DNA of 64,000 nt from Thermovirga lienii DSM 17291. GTDB taxonomy: Bacteria; Synergistota; Synergistia; Synergistales; Thermovirgaceae. Below, one piece after another: positions 7,181-15,102 of the stretch. The notes beneath the pieces are model-generated. The model was given only the letters and a program-made list of their open reading frames with translations. It did no database searches and was not told the DNA's origin. Each line of letters opens with the position of its first letter. The first letter of the stretch is position 1. Location: the NCBI GenBank assembly GCA_000233775.1, contig CP003096.1, positions 1,142,501 through 1,206,500 on the forward strand, in the 5' to 3' direction. Both the position numbers and the translations under genes were made by a program.

Positions 7181-8935
7181 TTATTTCTGCTTGTCAGCGA
7201 CCTTTATTAACTTCCTCAATAGGCCATCAACATAATAGTTCGACTTAAAAACTTTTAGCAGTCCCTTTTCCATTTTTTCCTTCTTTATCTCGCTCAAAAG
7301 TCTTTTATCTTCTTTCTCGGTTTTAGAGGACCACGGGGCCCTGTCGGGGGTCTCATATCTAAGCTCAACTATAACTTCGTTGTTAGCCTCAATTGAACTT
7401 ATCTCGCGCAAAAGCTCGTTCAAATTGGTGATAGCTCTCCATCCTTGCAGCAAAGACTCCTGAGACGGCTCGTCTATGCCTCCACCTCTTACTACCACCT
7501 CATAGGTCCCAGCAGCATCTTCTGGAACGTTCAACGTAAACTTCCTCTCGATCGCTTTACCCCTGTATGGACGCATTTTTACTTTCACTTCAAAGGTCTC
7601 TCCAGGTTTTAAATCCCTTTCAGGCACTATGAGATCCTCTATCAGAAGAATTCTAGGTTCCTGGGTCACCTCAACATCAAGATGCACACCAAAGGGATTT
7701 ATCTCGTAAAAAGGGTTCAGCATTATGGTCTTTGTTATGTCCACCGCTTCCGAAAACATATCCTTCGCCAGGTCTTTTCCTGAGTAGAACATGTTTGTCC
7801 TTTGCCATCCCTCAACTAGTGAGCCACCTTCTATCTTTAAATCAACCTTAGCGGTGCCTTCTCCTTTTCTTTCCCAAGTGTCATCCCATAATCCAATCAA
7901 AATGTTATCTATAAGTTCGCTTAACAAAAAGGGGTCGTTCACAAACTGAAACCTTTTTTTGACTATTTTGCCTGTATCTTTGTCCCGCATACTAAGAGAG
8001 AAATCAAACGCCGTAGGAATTTTGCCTATATATCCGCCAATGGCTTGCGGCCTGTCCTGAGTAACCACTCCTACAATCTCTGTCGGAGTCCCTATTTTAA
8101 AAGGAGCTTGTACGCTAGGTATTACATCGTGAATCCAAGCCTTAGCCAAAGGATAGTAAACTGCACCGCGATTTAAAAATGGGTGCGCAAAAGCCAGAAA
8201 ACGTCCATCCTTGGATAAAGCTGTGAGTGTGCCAGTAGCAGCGATAGAGACGTCTCCCCACGCCAAAAGGACACTAACAGCATCCCCAGGAGTTAGTTTT
8301 GCATTCATGTTAACGGGCAGTGAAGTAGCCTTAAAAGAGTGGGGCAACATAGAATAGCTGGTTCCAAGTTTTTCGCTTATTTCTCCAGCGCTACGATCAC
8401 TTACCCCATACATCATTATGGGAGTTTCCAGGTTCTTAATATCGCCGCTTTTCTTACCTTCAGTTTCACTGTTCTCAATTTTTATATTTATAGGTTCCCT
8501 CAATTTTATTTCTCTGTCCGGCCACTCCCAAACTGCAGCCATTTCAGATATAGGAGTCACAAGCCCTTTGTCATGTTCACTGAAATGCCAACCGTACCCT
8601 ATGGCACCGACGAGCTTCCCATCTATGAAAACAGGACTGCCACTCATCCCGGCTGCTATTCCACCTGTTTTTTCTATTACCGGACCGTAAGCTTGAATTA
8701 ATATTAATTGGTGGGGCAACTCGACCGATGGGACTACGCTCAAGACTTTAACAGGAAAAGTAACTACCTCCTGTCCCTTGACCACAGTGTAAGCAATTCC
8801 TTCCATGCCTGGTTTGATGTCATCAAGAGACATAACAGGTATAGTTGAATTAAATGTAGACTGCGCCATGGCGAAAGTACAGCAACAGAGGATAAAAATT
8901 ATAGAAAGTAAAAGTTTCAACTTAAATCTAAACAT
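7181..8935 (-). CDS. SpoIVB peptidase S55 domain protein, exported
   Basis: A 584-residue exported protein with an N-terminal SpoIVB-type S55 serine peptidase domain. A signal peptide is clear (basic start, hydrophobic residues 8-20, likely cleavage after AMA at about 24). The catalytic-serine motif GGIAAGMSGSPVF lies near residue 91-103 (candidate nucleophile Ser100), followed by LVGAIGYGWHFS. A second conserved piece, GRFLAFAHPFLNRG near residue 240-255, could supply the histidine. The C-terminal half (beta-rich, with a LKPGETFEVKVKMRPYRG segment) looks like a separate accessory domain. In sporulating Firmicutes SpoIVB is a signalling protease, but here the gene sits directly before mlaEFD, which points to an envelope role. 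Substrate unknown. Confidence 0.8.
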   Translation of the reverse strand: MFRFKLKLLLSIIFILCCCTFAMAQSTFNSTIPVMSLDDIKPGMEGIAYTVVKGQEVVTFPVKVLSVVPSVELPHQLILIQAYGPVIEKTGGIAAGMSGSPVFIDGKLVGAIGYGWHFSEHDKGLVTPISEMAAVWEWPDREIKLREPINIKIENSETEGKKSGDIKNLETPIMMYGVSDRSAGEISEKLGTSYSMLPHSFKATSLPVNMNAKLTPGDAVSVLLAWGDVSIAATGTLTALSKDGRFLAFAHPFLNRGAVYYPLAKAWIHDVIPSVQAPFKIGTPTEIVGVVTQDRPQAIGGYIGKIPTAFDFSLSMRDKDTGKIVKKRFQFVNDPFLLSELIDNILIGLWDDTWERKGEGTAKVDLKIEGGSLVEGWQRTNMFYSGKDLAKDMFSEAVDITKTIMLNPFYEINPFGVHLDVEVTQEPRILLIEDLIVPERDLKPGETFEVKVKMRPYRGKAIERKFTLNVPEDAAGTYEVVVRGGGIDEPSQESLLQGWRAITNLNELLREISSIEANNEVIVELRYETPDRAPWSSKTEKEDKRLLSEIKKEKMEKGLLKVFKSNYYVDGLLRKLIKVADKQK

Positions 8936-8950
8936 CCTTTGCCCCTCCAG

Positions 8951-10064
8951 TTATTTATCATTTGTTCTTTTCTTGCGCCGTTTCAGTTCAGCAAAAATGA
9001 AATCATCCAAGTCGCCGTCTATTACTGCCTGAATGTTACCTTTCTCTACCCCAGTACGATGGTCCTTAACCAAAGTGTAAGGATGAAAAACATAAGATCG
9101 TATCTGGCTTCCCCAACCTATCTCCTTCTTTTCCCCTTGAATTTGTTCAAGCTGCTCCTGCCTTTCCTGTTGCATTCGCTCATAAAGGCGACTTTTTAAT
9201 ATATTCATGGCCACCTGTTTATTCATGTGTTGAGATCTTTCATTTTGGCAGCTCACGACGATCCCCGTCGGTATGTGAGTAATTCTCACTGCCGAATCCG
9301 TCATGTTGACGTGCTGCCCCCCTGCACCACCAGCCCTGAAGGTATCTATCTTAAGTTCTTCAGGATTAATATTGATCTCCACGTCATCAGGAAGCTCAGG
9401 AGAGACATTGACAGACGCAAAGCTGGTGTGTCTCCTCTTTGCGGTATCAAAAGGTGAAATTCGAACAAGCCTGTGCACTCCCCTCTCGCACTTCAAAAAT
9501 CCATAGGCGAAGGGACCAAAAACTTGAAACGTAACAGACTTAATTCCCGCCTCCTCCCCCTGAGAAATTTCAAGCACTTTAGTCTTGAATCCCTTGTTCT
9601 CAGCCCATCTTAGATACATTCTGTAAAGAATCTCTGCCCAATCTTGGGAGTCTAGGCCTCCAGCCCCTGGGTGTATGCTTACTATCGCATTTGACTCGTC
9701 ATATTCTTCATCAAGAAGCAGCATTACTTGCTCTTCTTCTATTCTCTTCTTAAGTTTTTCAGCTCTTTCGTAAAATTCTTTTTCCAGAGCTTCGTCCTGC
9801 TCCATCGCCAATAGCTCAGCAATGGTTTCTATCTCTTTCAACTCATTTTCCATCTCTTGCCATTTGCTATAACGATCCTGGAGCAAAGCCAGTTTTTTTG
9901 TTAACTCTTGGGCATCATCCCTATCCCAAAAGCCCTGCTCTCCCGTCATTTCGGTGATTTGGTCTATTTTCTTCTTTAGTGAAGCTGGGTCAAAGGCTGT
10001 CCTGCAGCTCCGTCATCATGGAGCGCAGTTCCTCCAATACGGTAGATATGGGCAATAAGGTCAT
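8951..10064 (-). CDS. prfB: Peptide chain release factor 2, with programmed +1 frameshift
   Basis: RF2 releases finished proteins at UGA and UAA. The true gene starts at an ATG at 10064 with AGGAGG upstream. It reads 24 codons (beginning MTLLPISTVLEELRSMMTEL) up to CTT TGA at 9995-9990, and a +1 shift on CTTTGAC continues as DPASLKKKIDQITEMTGEQG. The joined protein is 370 residues, as expected for RF2. The stop-recognition motif is SPF (ISPFDTAKRRHTSF) and the hydrolysis motif is GGQ (AGGAGGQHVNMT). The in-frame TGA is read by RF2 itself, so low RF2 favours the shift and autoregulates. A reading frame starting at 9949 alone would miss about 38 residues. Confidence 0.97.
9989..10002 (-). other. 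prfB: RF2 programmed +1 frameshift site
   Basis: The minus strand reads AGGACAGCCTTTGACC. CTT is codon 24, TGA the in-frame stop and the following C completes the CUU UGA C slip site known from bacterial prfB genes. An AGGA lies a few bases upstream, in the position of the stimulatory internal Shine-Dalgarno sequence. The downstream frame gives uninterrupted RF2 sequence, which confirms the shift. Confidence 0.95.
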
Positions 10065-10091
10065 TCGAACTCCTCCTTAAACTGTTCTTTC

Positions 10092-10120
10092 ATTATATAA
10101 TGTGAATGCTTATTATCCAA
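10092..10120 (-). promoter_or_regulatory. Promoter of prfB
   Basis: Minus strand: -35 TTGGAT (10120-10115), 17-base spacer, -10 TATAAT (10097-10092). Transcription would begin about 20 bases before the ATG at 10064. It lies back to back with the birA promoter in the 127-bp divergent spacer. Confidence 0.75.
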
Positions 10121-10126
10121 AAAGCT

Positions 10127-10155
10127 TTGCTACGAGCGGATTACCATTATATCAT
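10127..10155 (+). promoter_or_regulatory. Candidate promoter of birA
   Basis: Plus strand: TTGCTA (10127-10132), 17-base spacer, TATCAT (10150-10155). This leaves a leader of about 30 bases before the birA ATG, with AGGAGG just upstream of the start. The hexamers match consensus 4 of 6 and 5 of 6. BirA proteins with a helix-turn-helix often bind near biotin genes; no BirA operator is recognisable here. Confidence 0.5.
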
Positions 10156-10191
10156 CACCATTGTACGAAAATTGGTTTAGGAGGCCTCTAA

Positions 10192-11199
10192 ATGCTGAAA
10201 ACAAATGATACAAAAAAAAAGGTGTTGAAGATTCTCATGGAAAAAGAAAAAAATCTGATCTCTGGCTCCGAACTGAGCTCCCTTTTGAACGTATCAAGAC
10301 AGACCATATGGAAAACTATAGAGTCTCTAAGAGAAGAGGGATTTTACATAGAATCCGTACCTCATCAAGGATACAGGCTTTTGGATAAAAACGAAGCAGA
10401 TCTCAGCCCAACATGGATAGAACTTGAGCTCGAAGACGTAGCGTGGGGCCATCCCATACTTTACTGGGAATCCCTAGACTCTACTCAGGAACCTGCCAAA
10501 TCTCTAGCCCGTCAAGGAGCCAGCGAAGGAGTCGTAGTGATATCTAGAGAACAAAAAGCAGGAAGAGGAAGGCTCGGTCGAACCTGGCTTTCCCCGGAAG
10601 AAGGAAGTATAAGCCTTTCGGTTTTAACCCGTCCAAACATTGACCCCAGCCTACTACAGCTTTTAAGCTTATCAACGGCAATTGCTGTGCACGATAGTCT
10701 AAAGGAATTATTCAACATAGATCTTGAGCTTAAATGGCCCAATGACGTATTGTTCAGGGGAGCTAAGCTTTGTGGAATATTGATTGAAGCCTCTAGTGAA
10801 CCTGGCAAGGTCCATTATGCCGTCATAGGTGTAGGAATAAACGCCAATTTAAGCCCCCAAATACTTAGATCCGTCGACAAACCCACTACTTCCCTTAAGG
10901 CTATACTAGGAAAGGATGTCCACAGGGGGAAAATCATAGCTACTCTTATTAGAAAACTCGAAAAAGAGGTCAAAAACTTGGAAAAAAACGAGGGTATCAC
11001 AGAATGCATACAAAAATACTCAAAACTTTGTTCGACCTTGGGGATGAAGGTTAAAGTTGAGCAAAATGACCAATTTACCGTAGGCACAGCAACAGGTATT
11101 TCTCCTTTGGGGAACCTCATTGTAAAAATGGAAGATGGATCTACCTCCACCTTCGCTGCTGCCGACATAACCCATTTAAAGATGTCAGAGGCTCAATAA
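10192..11199 (+). CDS. birA: Bifunctional biotin-protein ligase and biotin-dependent repressor
   Basis: BirA activates biotin to biotinyl-AMP and attaches it to a lysine on biotin-carrier proteins; with the N-terminal DNA-binding domain it can also repress biotin genes. The 335-residue protein has a winged-helix domain (about 8-65, with ISGSELSSLLNVSRQTIWKT around the recognition helix), the biotinyl-AMP loop GRGRLGRTW near residue 125, LKWPNDV, KLCGILIEA and VIGVGINAN in the catalytic core, and the small C-terminal domain (after about 275). It is transcribed away from prfB. Its 3' end faces the TroA-like gene with a 31-bp gap and no clear terminator. Confidence 0.95.
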   Translation: MLKTNDTKKKVLKILMEKEKNLISGSELSSLLNVSRQTIWKTIESLREEGFYIESVPHQGYRLLDKNEADLSPTWIELELEDVAWGHPILYWESLDSTQEPAKSLARQGASEGVVVISREQKAGRGRLGRTWLSPEEGSISLSVLTRPNIDPSLLQLLSLSTAIAVHDSLKELFNIDLELKWPNDVLFRGAKLCGILIEASSEPGKVHYAVIGVGINANLSPQILRSVDKPTTSLKAILGKDVHRGKIIATLIRKLEKEVKNLEKNEGITECIQKYSKLCSTLGMKVKVEQNDQFTVGTATGISPLGNLIVKMEDGSTSTFAAADITHLKMSEAQ

Positions 11200-11230
11200 A
11201 TAAAAGAAGGACAAAAACATGGCAACTTTA

Positions 11231-12088
11231 TCAAAAATTTGCTGAACGGTACGCATTCCATATCGATAAATTAAATTCATAAAGATAAACGAAAAAATCC
11301 TCCTCTTTGGTGGGATAGGCAAACTTCACCTTTAGTGGCACACCTTCAAGGGTTGGCAACAGATTTTTAGGCAGATTCGAACTGTAAACTACTACGCCTT
11401 TGTTGGACTTGATTTGCGAAATTATTTCATCAAATTCTTCTGGAGTAACGCCATCTATCTCGTGTTTAGCCTTAAAAATTTGTTTGCTCCTGCCACTGAC
11501 TGCCCTCAACCAACATCCCGAAAATCCTGTGAGGTCAAAAATTTCTACGTTCCAAAGAAGTTGCCTACCTACTCTGACAACGCTATCCAATCGTGTCTGA
11601 AACTCTGCCAATCTTCTCTGATAATACGGATAATGGCTAGGATCAATAGCAGATAGAGAGCGCATCACCCCCAGAGCGATGAAAGGTAACATCGATGGAT
11701 CCAAAAAATAACAGCTATTCTCTAGCTTTGAGGGCTTATTCTCATATATTGAAACCAACCTTTCATACTTAGGAGATATACCCAGTCTTTTGATTTCCTT
11801 CAGCTCTCTGTAAGGCACAAAGATATAGTCACCTTTGGAAACCTTTGACACTTTGACTAAATTCCCTTCGTCGTTCCAAAAATAAAACGGGTGGACGTTC
11901 CAGTACACCCCTCCTATAAACTTGACTATGACATATAGCCAAGGATCAGAAACCAATATATTGGTTTCCTGTTCCTTGGCAAAAACGTTTGAACGGAAAA
12001 AAATAATGCATAAACATAGAGCCATAAAAAAAACTTTTAGGGCTTTCTTGCTTTTTGGTTTGTGCCTCAAAAAAACGCTCACAAACAC
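11231..12088 (-). CDS. Orphan TroA/ZnuA-like exported protein without metal-ligand histidines
   Basis: A 285-residue protein with an N-terminal hydrophobic segment (about 18-34, ending NVFA) that looks like a signal peptide. Parts resemble metal-ABC solute-binding proteins of the ZnuA/TroA fold: ILVSDPWLYVIVKFIGG at the mature N-terminus, YFLDPSMLPFIALGVMRSL where ZnuA has the HVWLDP segment, and IDPSHYPYYQRRLAEFQTRL as the long connecting helix. The histidines that bind Zn or Mn in that family are not conserved at the expected places, and no ABC permease or ATPase is adjacent. The GTG start overlaps the pyrE stop (TAGTG), so it is the last gene of the pyr operon. Homology is distant and the function is unknown. 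Confidence 0.6.
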   Translation of the reverse strand: MFVSVFLRHKPKSKKALKVFFMALCLCIIFFRSNVFAKEQETNILVSDPWLYVIVKFIGGVYWNVHPFYFWNDEGNLVKVSKVSKGDYIFVPYRELKEIKRLGISPKYERLVSIYENKPSKLENSCYFLDPSMLPFIALGVMRSLSAIDPSHYPYYQRRLAEFQTRLDSVVRVGRQLLWNVEIFDLTGFSGCWLRAVSGRSKQIFKAKHEIDGVTPEEFDEIISQIKSNKGVVVYSSNLPKNLLPTLEGVPLKVKFAYPTKEEDFFVYLYEFNLSIWNAYRSANF

Positions 12089-12687
12089 TAAGATCTGCTC
12101 CCCGGCTTAACTAATGGTAAAGATGAATCCTTGCATAACGGACAGTCCTCTGGTGAATACACAGGAAAATCTACCTGCCATAACGAAATGGGACTTGGTA
12201 AACTTTGAAGCTTTCCAGAGCTTCTATCCACTATACAGGCCACACCTAATAAGTCTGCACTAGTTTTGGCATTTACGGCCTCAATAGTCTCAAGAGTCGA
12301 CTTTCCCGTTGTGATCACATCTTCAACCACTACGTACTTTCCTCCACTAGGTGGAGTAAACCTTCTCATCTTCATTATTCCGCCCTCCCTCTCGCAGAAG
12401 AGAAAGGGAACGTCTAAGGCCCTTGCAACCTCATGTCCTATTATGAGGCCTCCAAGGGCTGGTGAAACAACGAAATCAGGCTTTCCCAATTTTACTATTT
12501 TTTCAGCCAGGAGTTTACCTGCTATTTCGGCATTTTTAGGAAACCTTAGGAAAAGGGCACACTGTAAATAATAAGGGCTATGTAGACCTGAAGAGAGCAA
12601 AAAGTGACCTTCCAGTAGAGCTCCCGACTCTTTCATAAGTTGTTCTATGTACTTATAATCTAAAGGTTTGTTCTGCTCTTTACTCAT
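12088..12687 (-). CDS. pyrE: Orotate phosphoribosyltransferase
   Basis: PyrE joins orotate to PRPP to give OMP, the fifth step of UMP synthesis. The 199-residue protein has the type I PRTase signature VVVEDVITTGKST (PRPP-binding loop, acidic pair ED) and the pieces GALLEGHFLLSSGLHSPYY and SPALGGLIIGHEVARAL. It overlaps pyrF by 8 bp at the start, with GGAGG upstream inside pyrF, and its TAG stop overlaps the GTG of the next gene. It lies inside the pyr operon with all neighbours in the same pathway. Confidence 0.96.
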   Translation of the reverse strand: MSKEQNKPLDYKYIEQLMKESGALLEGHFLLSSGLHSPYYLQCALFLRFPKNAEIAGKLLAEKIVKLGKPDFVVSPALGGLIIGHEVARALDVPFLFCEREGGIMKMRRFTPPSGGKYVVVEDVITTGKSTLETIEAVNAKTSADLLGVACIVDRSSGKLQSLPSPISLWQVDFPVYSPEDCPLCKDSSLPLVKPGSRS

Positions 12688-13384
12688 TTTCCAAATCCTC
12701 CAATATATTATTTATAACCTCTTTGGGATCATGGGATAGCAAAATAGGCCTACCCACCACTATATAATCTGCTCCACTCCTTGCCGCTTCAGCGGGCGTT
12801 GCCACTCTCTTCTGATCATCTTTATTAACGAAATCCTTTGGACGAATTCCAGGAACTACTTTCAATAAATTCTCATATTCTTTTCCACTAAACAAATGCA
12901 GGTCTTTCGTCGAACAAACTATACCATCCATTTTTGCTGCAAGACAGGCTTTTGCTCTTGCTACAAGGCTTTCTTTAATGGAGCATCCAGGAGTTACTTC
13001 TTGCAACGTCGATTCATCCATGCTCGTAAGAACCGTTACACCAAACAAAAGAGGTTTTTCTTTGGAACCTCTCGCACGAAAAGCATCTTCCATCATTTTT
13101 ATTCCACCAGCAGCATGTAGCGTTAGAGCCCACAAACCCAATTCCGAAGCGGCTTCTACTGCTCCCTTCACCGTGTTAGGTATATCATGAAGTTTAACAT
13201 CTAAAAAGACATCCCAACCTTCCCCAATTACAAAGCTCAGAAAATCCTTTCCTCCTTTGATAAAAAGCTTGGGCCCTATTTTTATATACTTTAAATTACT
13301 GCAATTTTTGGTAAGAAACTCTCTCGCTTCCTCTGGAGAATCCAAATCCAATGCAAGGATGAGTTCAGTCTTTCTATCTCTCAA
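12680..13384 (-). CDS. pyrF: Orotidine 5'-phosphate decarboxylase
   Basis: PyrF decarboxylates OMP to UMP, the last step of the pathway. The 234-residue TIM-barrel protein shows the catalytic motif DVFLDVKLHDIPNTV (Asp-Lys-Asp set) near residue 56, TLHAAGGIKMMEDA and VVGRPILLS with the phosphate-binding loop. The start is TTG at 13384 with AGGGGG seven bases upstream. It belongs to the short-form family of OMP decarboxylases. It follows pyrD and overlaps pyrE. Confidence 0.96.
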   Translation of the reverse strand: MRDRKTELILALDLDSPEEAREFLTKNCSNLKYIKIGPKLFIKGGKDFLSFVIGEGWDVFLDVKLHDIPNTVKGAVEAASELGLWALTLHAAGGIKMMEDAFRARGSKEKPLLFGVTVLTSMDESTLQEVTPGCSIKESLVARAKACLAAKMDGIVCSTKDLHLFSGKEYENLLKVVPGIRPKDFVNKDDQKRVATPAEAARSGADYIVVGRPILLSHDPKEVINNILEDLENE

Positions 13385-13404
13385 AAAAATACCCCCTTAT
13401 CTCT

Positions 13405-14328
13405 TTATGCTTTTTGAGCTATCCCAACGATTTCTTCCAAGTCGTTTATTTGGTTTTCCGCCATGTAATTTTCTATTCCATCACAAATTTTTTTCACAAC
13501 TTCAAAATCCGAGAACAACGCAGTCCCAACCTGAAAAGCTGATGCTCCAGCCATTAACATAGCGAGCGCTCCCTCCGCATCAGCTACTCCTCCACACCCT
13601 ATGACTGGAATCTTCACAGCAGATGCTGCTTCCCAGACCAATCTGAGGGAAAGAGGCAATATAGCGGGCCCCGATAGCCCTGCGAAAATCCGTTCGAATA
13701 CAGGCTTTTTCCTTTTCACATCTATGGCCAGCCCTAACCATGTATTTGCCACCACTACAGCATCGGCACCACAACTTTCGGCTACTATGGCGCCATCGCA
13801 AATCTTTGGAACATTAGGAGATAATTTAACCCACATATCCCCCCGCCATAAGGCTCTCGCTCTCTTCAGTACCTTCTCCAAAGAGGCTAAGTTCAAAGCC
13901 CATGTCATACCCCCTCCAGATACATTAGGACAGGAAACATTGATTTCTACTGTGCCCGTAAAGCCAAAGGAAGTTAGAATGTCTAAAAGGTGATATAGTT
14001 CCTCCTCCCGATGAAAGGCCAAATTGAAAATTATGGGACATCCGCAATCTTTCAATTGGTCGAATTCATTTTTCAAAAAGGCCTCCAGCCCTGGGTTTTG
14101 TAAGCCTATACTATTCAAAAGACCACAATTGGTTTCCCATATTCTGATGCCCCTATTTCCTTCTTTCGGAGAAAGGGTCAAACCTTTTGTGCAAATTGCC
14201 CCAACGTTATCGACCACCCCTGATGGCCATCTCTCTGGTTCCATAGGCCATACTCCGGAAGCAATTATCGCAGGAGAGCGCAAGGTCAAACTTCCTATCT
14301 TCGCTTGTAGAAGCCTCTTAGAGCTCAT
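13405..14328 (-). CDS. pyrD: Dihydroorotate dehydrogenase B, catalytic subunit
   Basis: Class 1B dihydroorotate dehydrogenase oxidises dihydroorotate to orotate with FMN, passing electrons through PyrK to NAD. The 307-residue protein shows the opening LTLRSPAIIASGV, GAICTKGLTLSPKEGN, the catalytic-cysteine loop VEINVSCPNVSGGG, VKLSPNV, and the FMN-phosphate segment IPVIGCGGVADAEGALAMLMAGAS. It overlaps pyrK by 11 bp, and the pair works as one complex, which is why the pathway is not tied to quinones here. This fits an anaerobe. Confidence 0.96.
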   Translation of the reverse strand: MSSKRLLQAKIGSLTLRSPAIIASGVWPMEPERWPSGVVDNVGAICTKGLTLSPKEGNRGIRIWETNCGLLNSIGLQNPGLEAFLKNEFDQLKDCGCPIIFNLAFHREEELYHLLDILTSFGFTGTVEINVSCPNVSGGGMTWALNLASLEKVLKRARALWRGDMWVKLSPNVPKICDGAIVAESCGADAVVVANTWLGLAIDVKRKKPVFERIFAGLSGPAILPLSLRLVWEAASAVKIPVIGCGGVADAEGALAMLMAGASAFQVGTALFSDFEVVKKICDGIENYMAENQINDLEEIVGIAQKA

Positions 14329-15100
14329 CCCAGCTCACCTCCGACATTCTAAACACCGGACCATCAGCACACACCCTCCTGTTACCCAGGGTAGTTGGTA
14401 TAACACATCCCAAACAACCACCTATTCCACAGGCCATGCGGGCTTCCAAGCTAACGTAGACTTGATCTTCCCTGACTTTGTGTATCAGTGAACCCCCTAG
14501 AGCCTTTAACATACCAATAGGGCCACAAGCCCATACCTCATCATCTGTTCCAACACCTTCTTCGGTGAGGAACGTCAAGGGAGTTCCCGATCTTCCAATG
14601 CTTCCATCGTCAGAAAAAACTTCTAGGTTGGTATCGCTCATAAGCTCACTTTTACAGAAGTTTTCCCATTCTCCTCCAGGAACTCCTATAACCAATTTAG
14701 CAGGCACTATATCTTTATACCTTTTGTATGCAAAAAGCATGGGCGCTATACCCACTGAACCTCCTAAAAGTAAAAGCCTTTGCCCCGATGGTGCTGGAAA
14801 GGGTTTCCCACATGGTCCCCTCAATTTTACTTTAGCTCCTTCGATAGACGAATTTATAATTTTAGTACCCCTACCCACAACCTTTACAAGAAAATCCAGG
14901 GATCCATTTTCATGAACCGCAATGGGTGCAAACGGCCTGGAAAGGAGGGGGTCAAACCCCTCCCACGACTTCAGCAAGTAAAACTGGCCAGGCAAAGGTA
15001 TGCTAGAATCTTCTTCCGGCAAGACCCTAATCATGAATAACTCGTCGCTGAATTGAAACTTCTCAAGAACGATAGCTCCAAGATCTCTAGTCCCGTTCAT
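14318..15100 (-). CDS. pyrK: Dihydroorotate dehydrogenase B, electron transfer subunit
   Basis: PyrK carries FAD and a 2Fe-2S cluster and links PyrD to NAD. The 260-residue protein has the FAD-binding motif LLSRPFAPIAV, the NAD-binding glycine-rich piece LLLGGSVGIAPMLFA, EVWACGPIGMLKAL, and the C-terminal cluster motif MACGIGGCLGCV followed by RRVCADGPVF (four cysteines). The ATG at 15100 is preferred to an upstream TTG at 15106 because of ribosome-binding spacing. It sits between pyrC and pyrD, overlapping the latter. Confidence 0.95.
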   Translation of the reverse strand: MNGTRDLGAIVLEKFQFSDELFMIRVLPEEDSSIPLPGQFYLLKSWEGFDPLLSRPFAPIAVHENGSLDFLVKVVGRGTKIINSSIEGAKVKLRGPCGKPFPAPSGQRLLLLGGSVGIAPMLFAYKRYKDIVPAKLVIGVPGGEWENFCKSELMSDTNLEVFSDDGSIGRSGTPLTFLTEEGVGTDDEVWACGPIGMLKALGGSLIHKVREDQVYVSLEARMACGIGGCLGCVIPTTLGNRRVCADGPVFRMSEVSWDEL

Positions 15101-15102
15101 GG

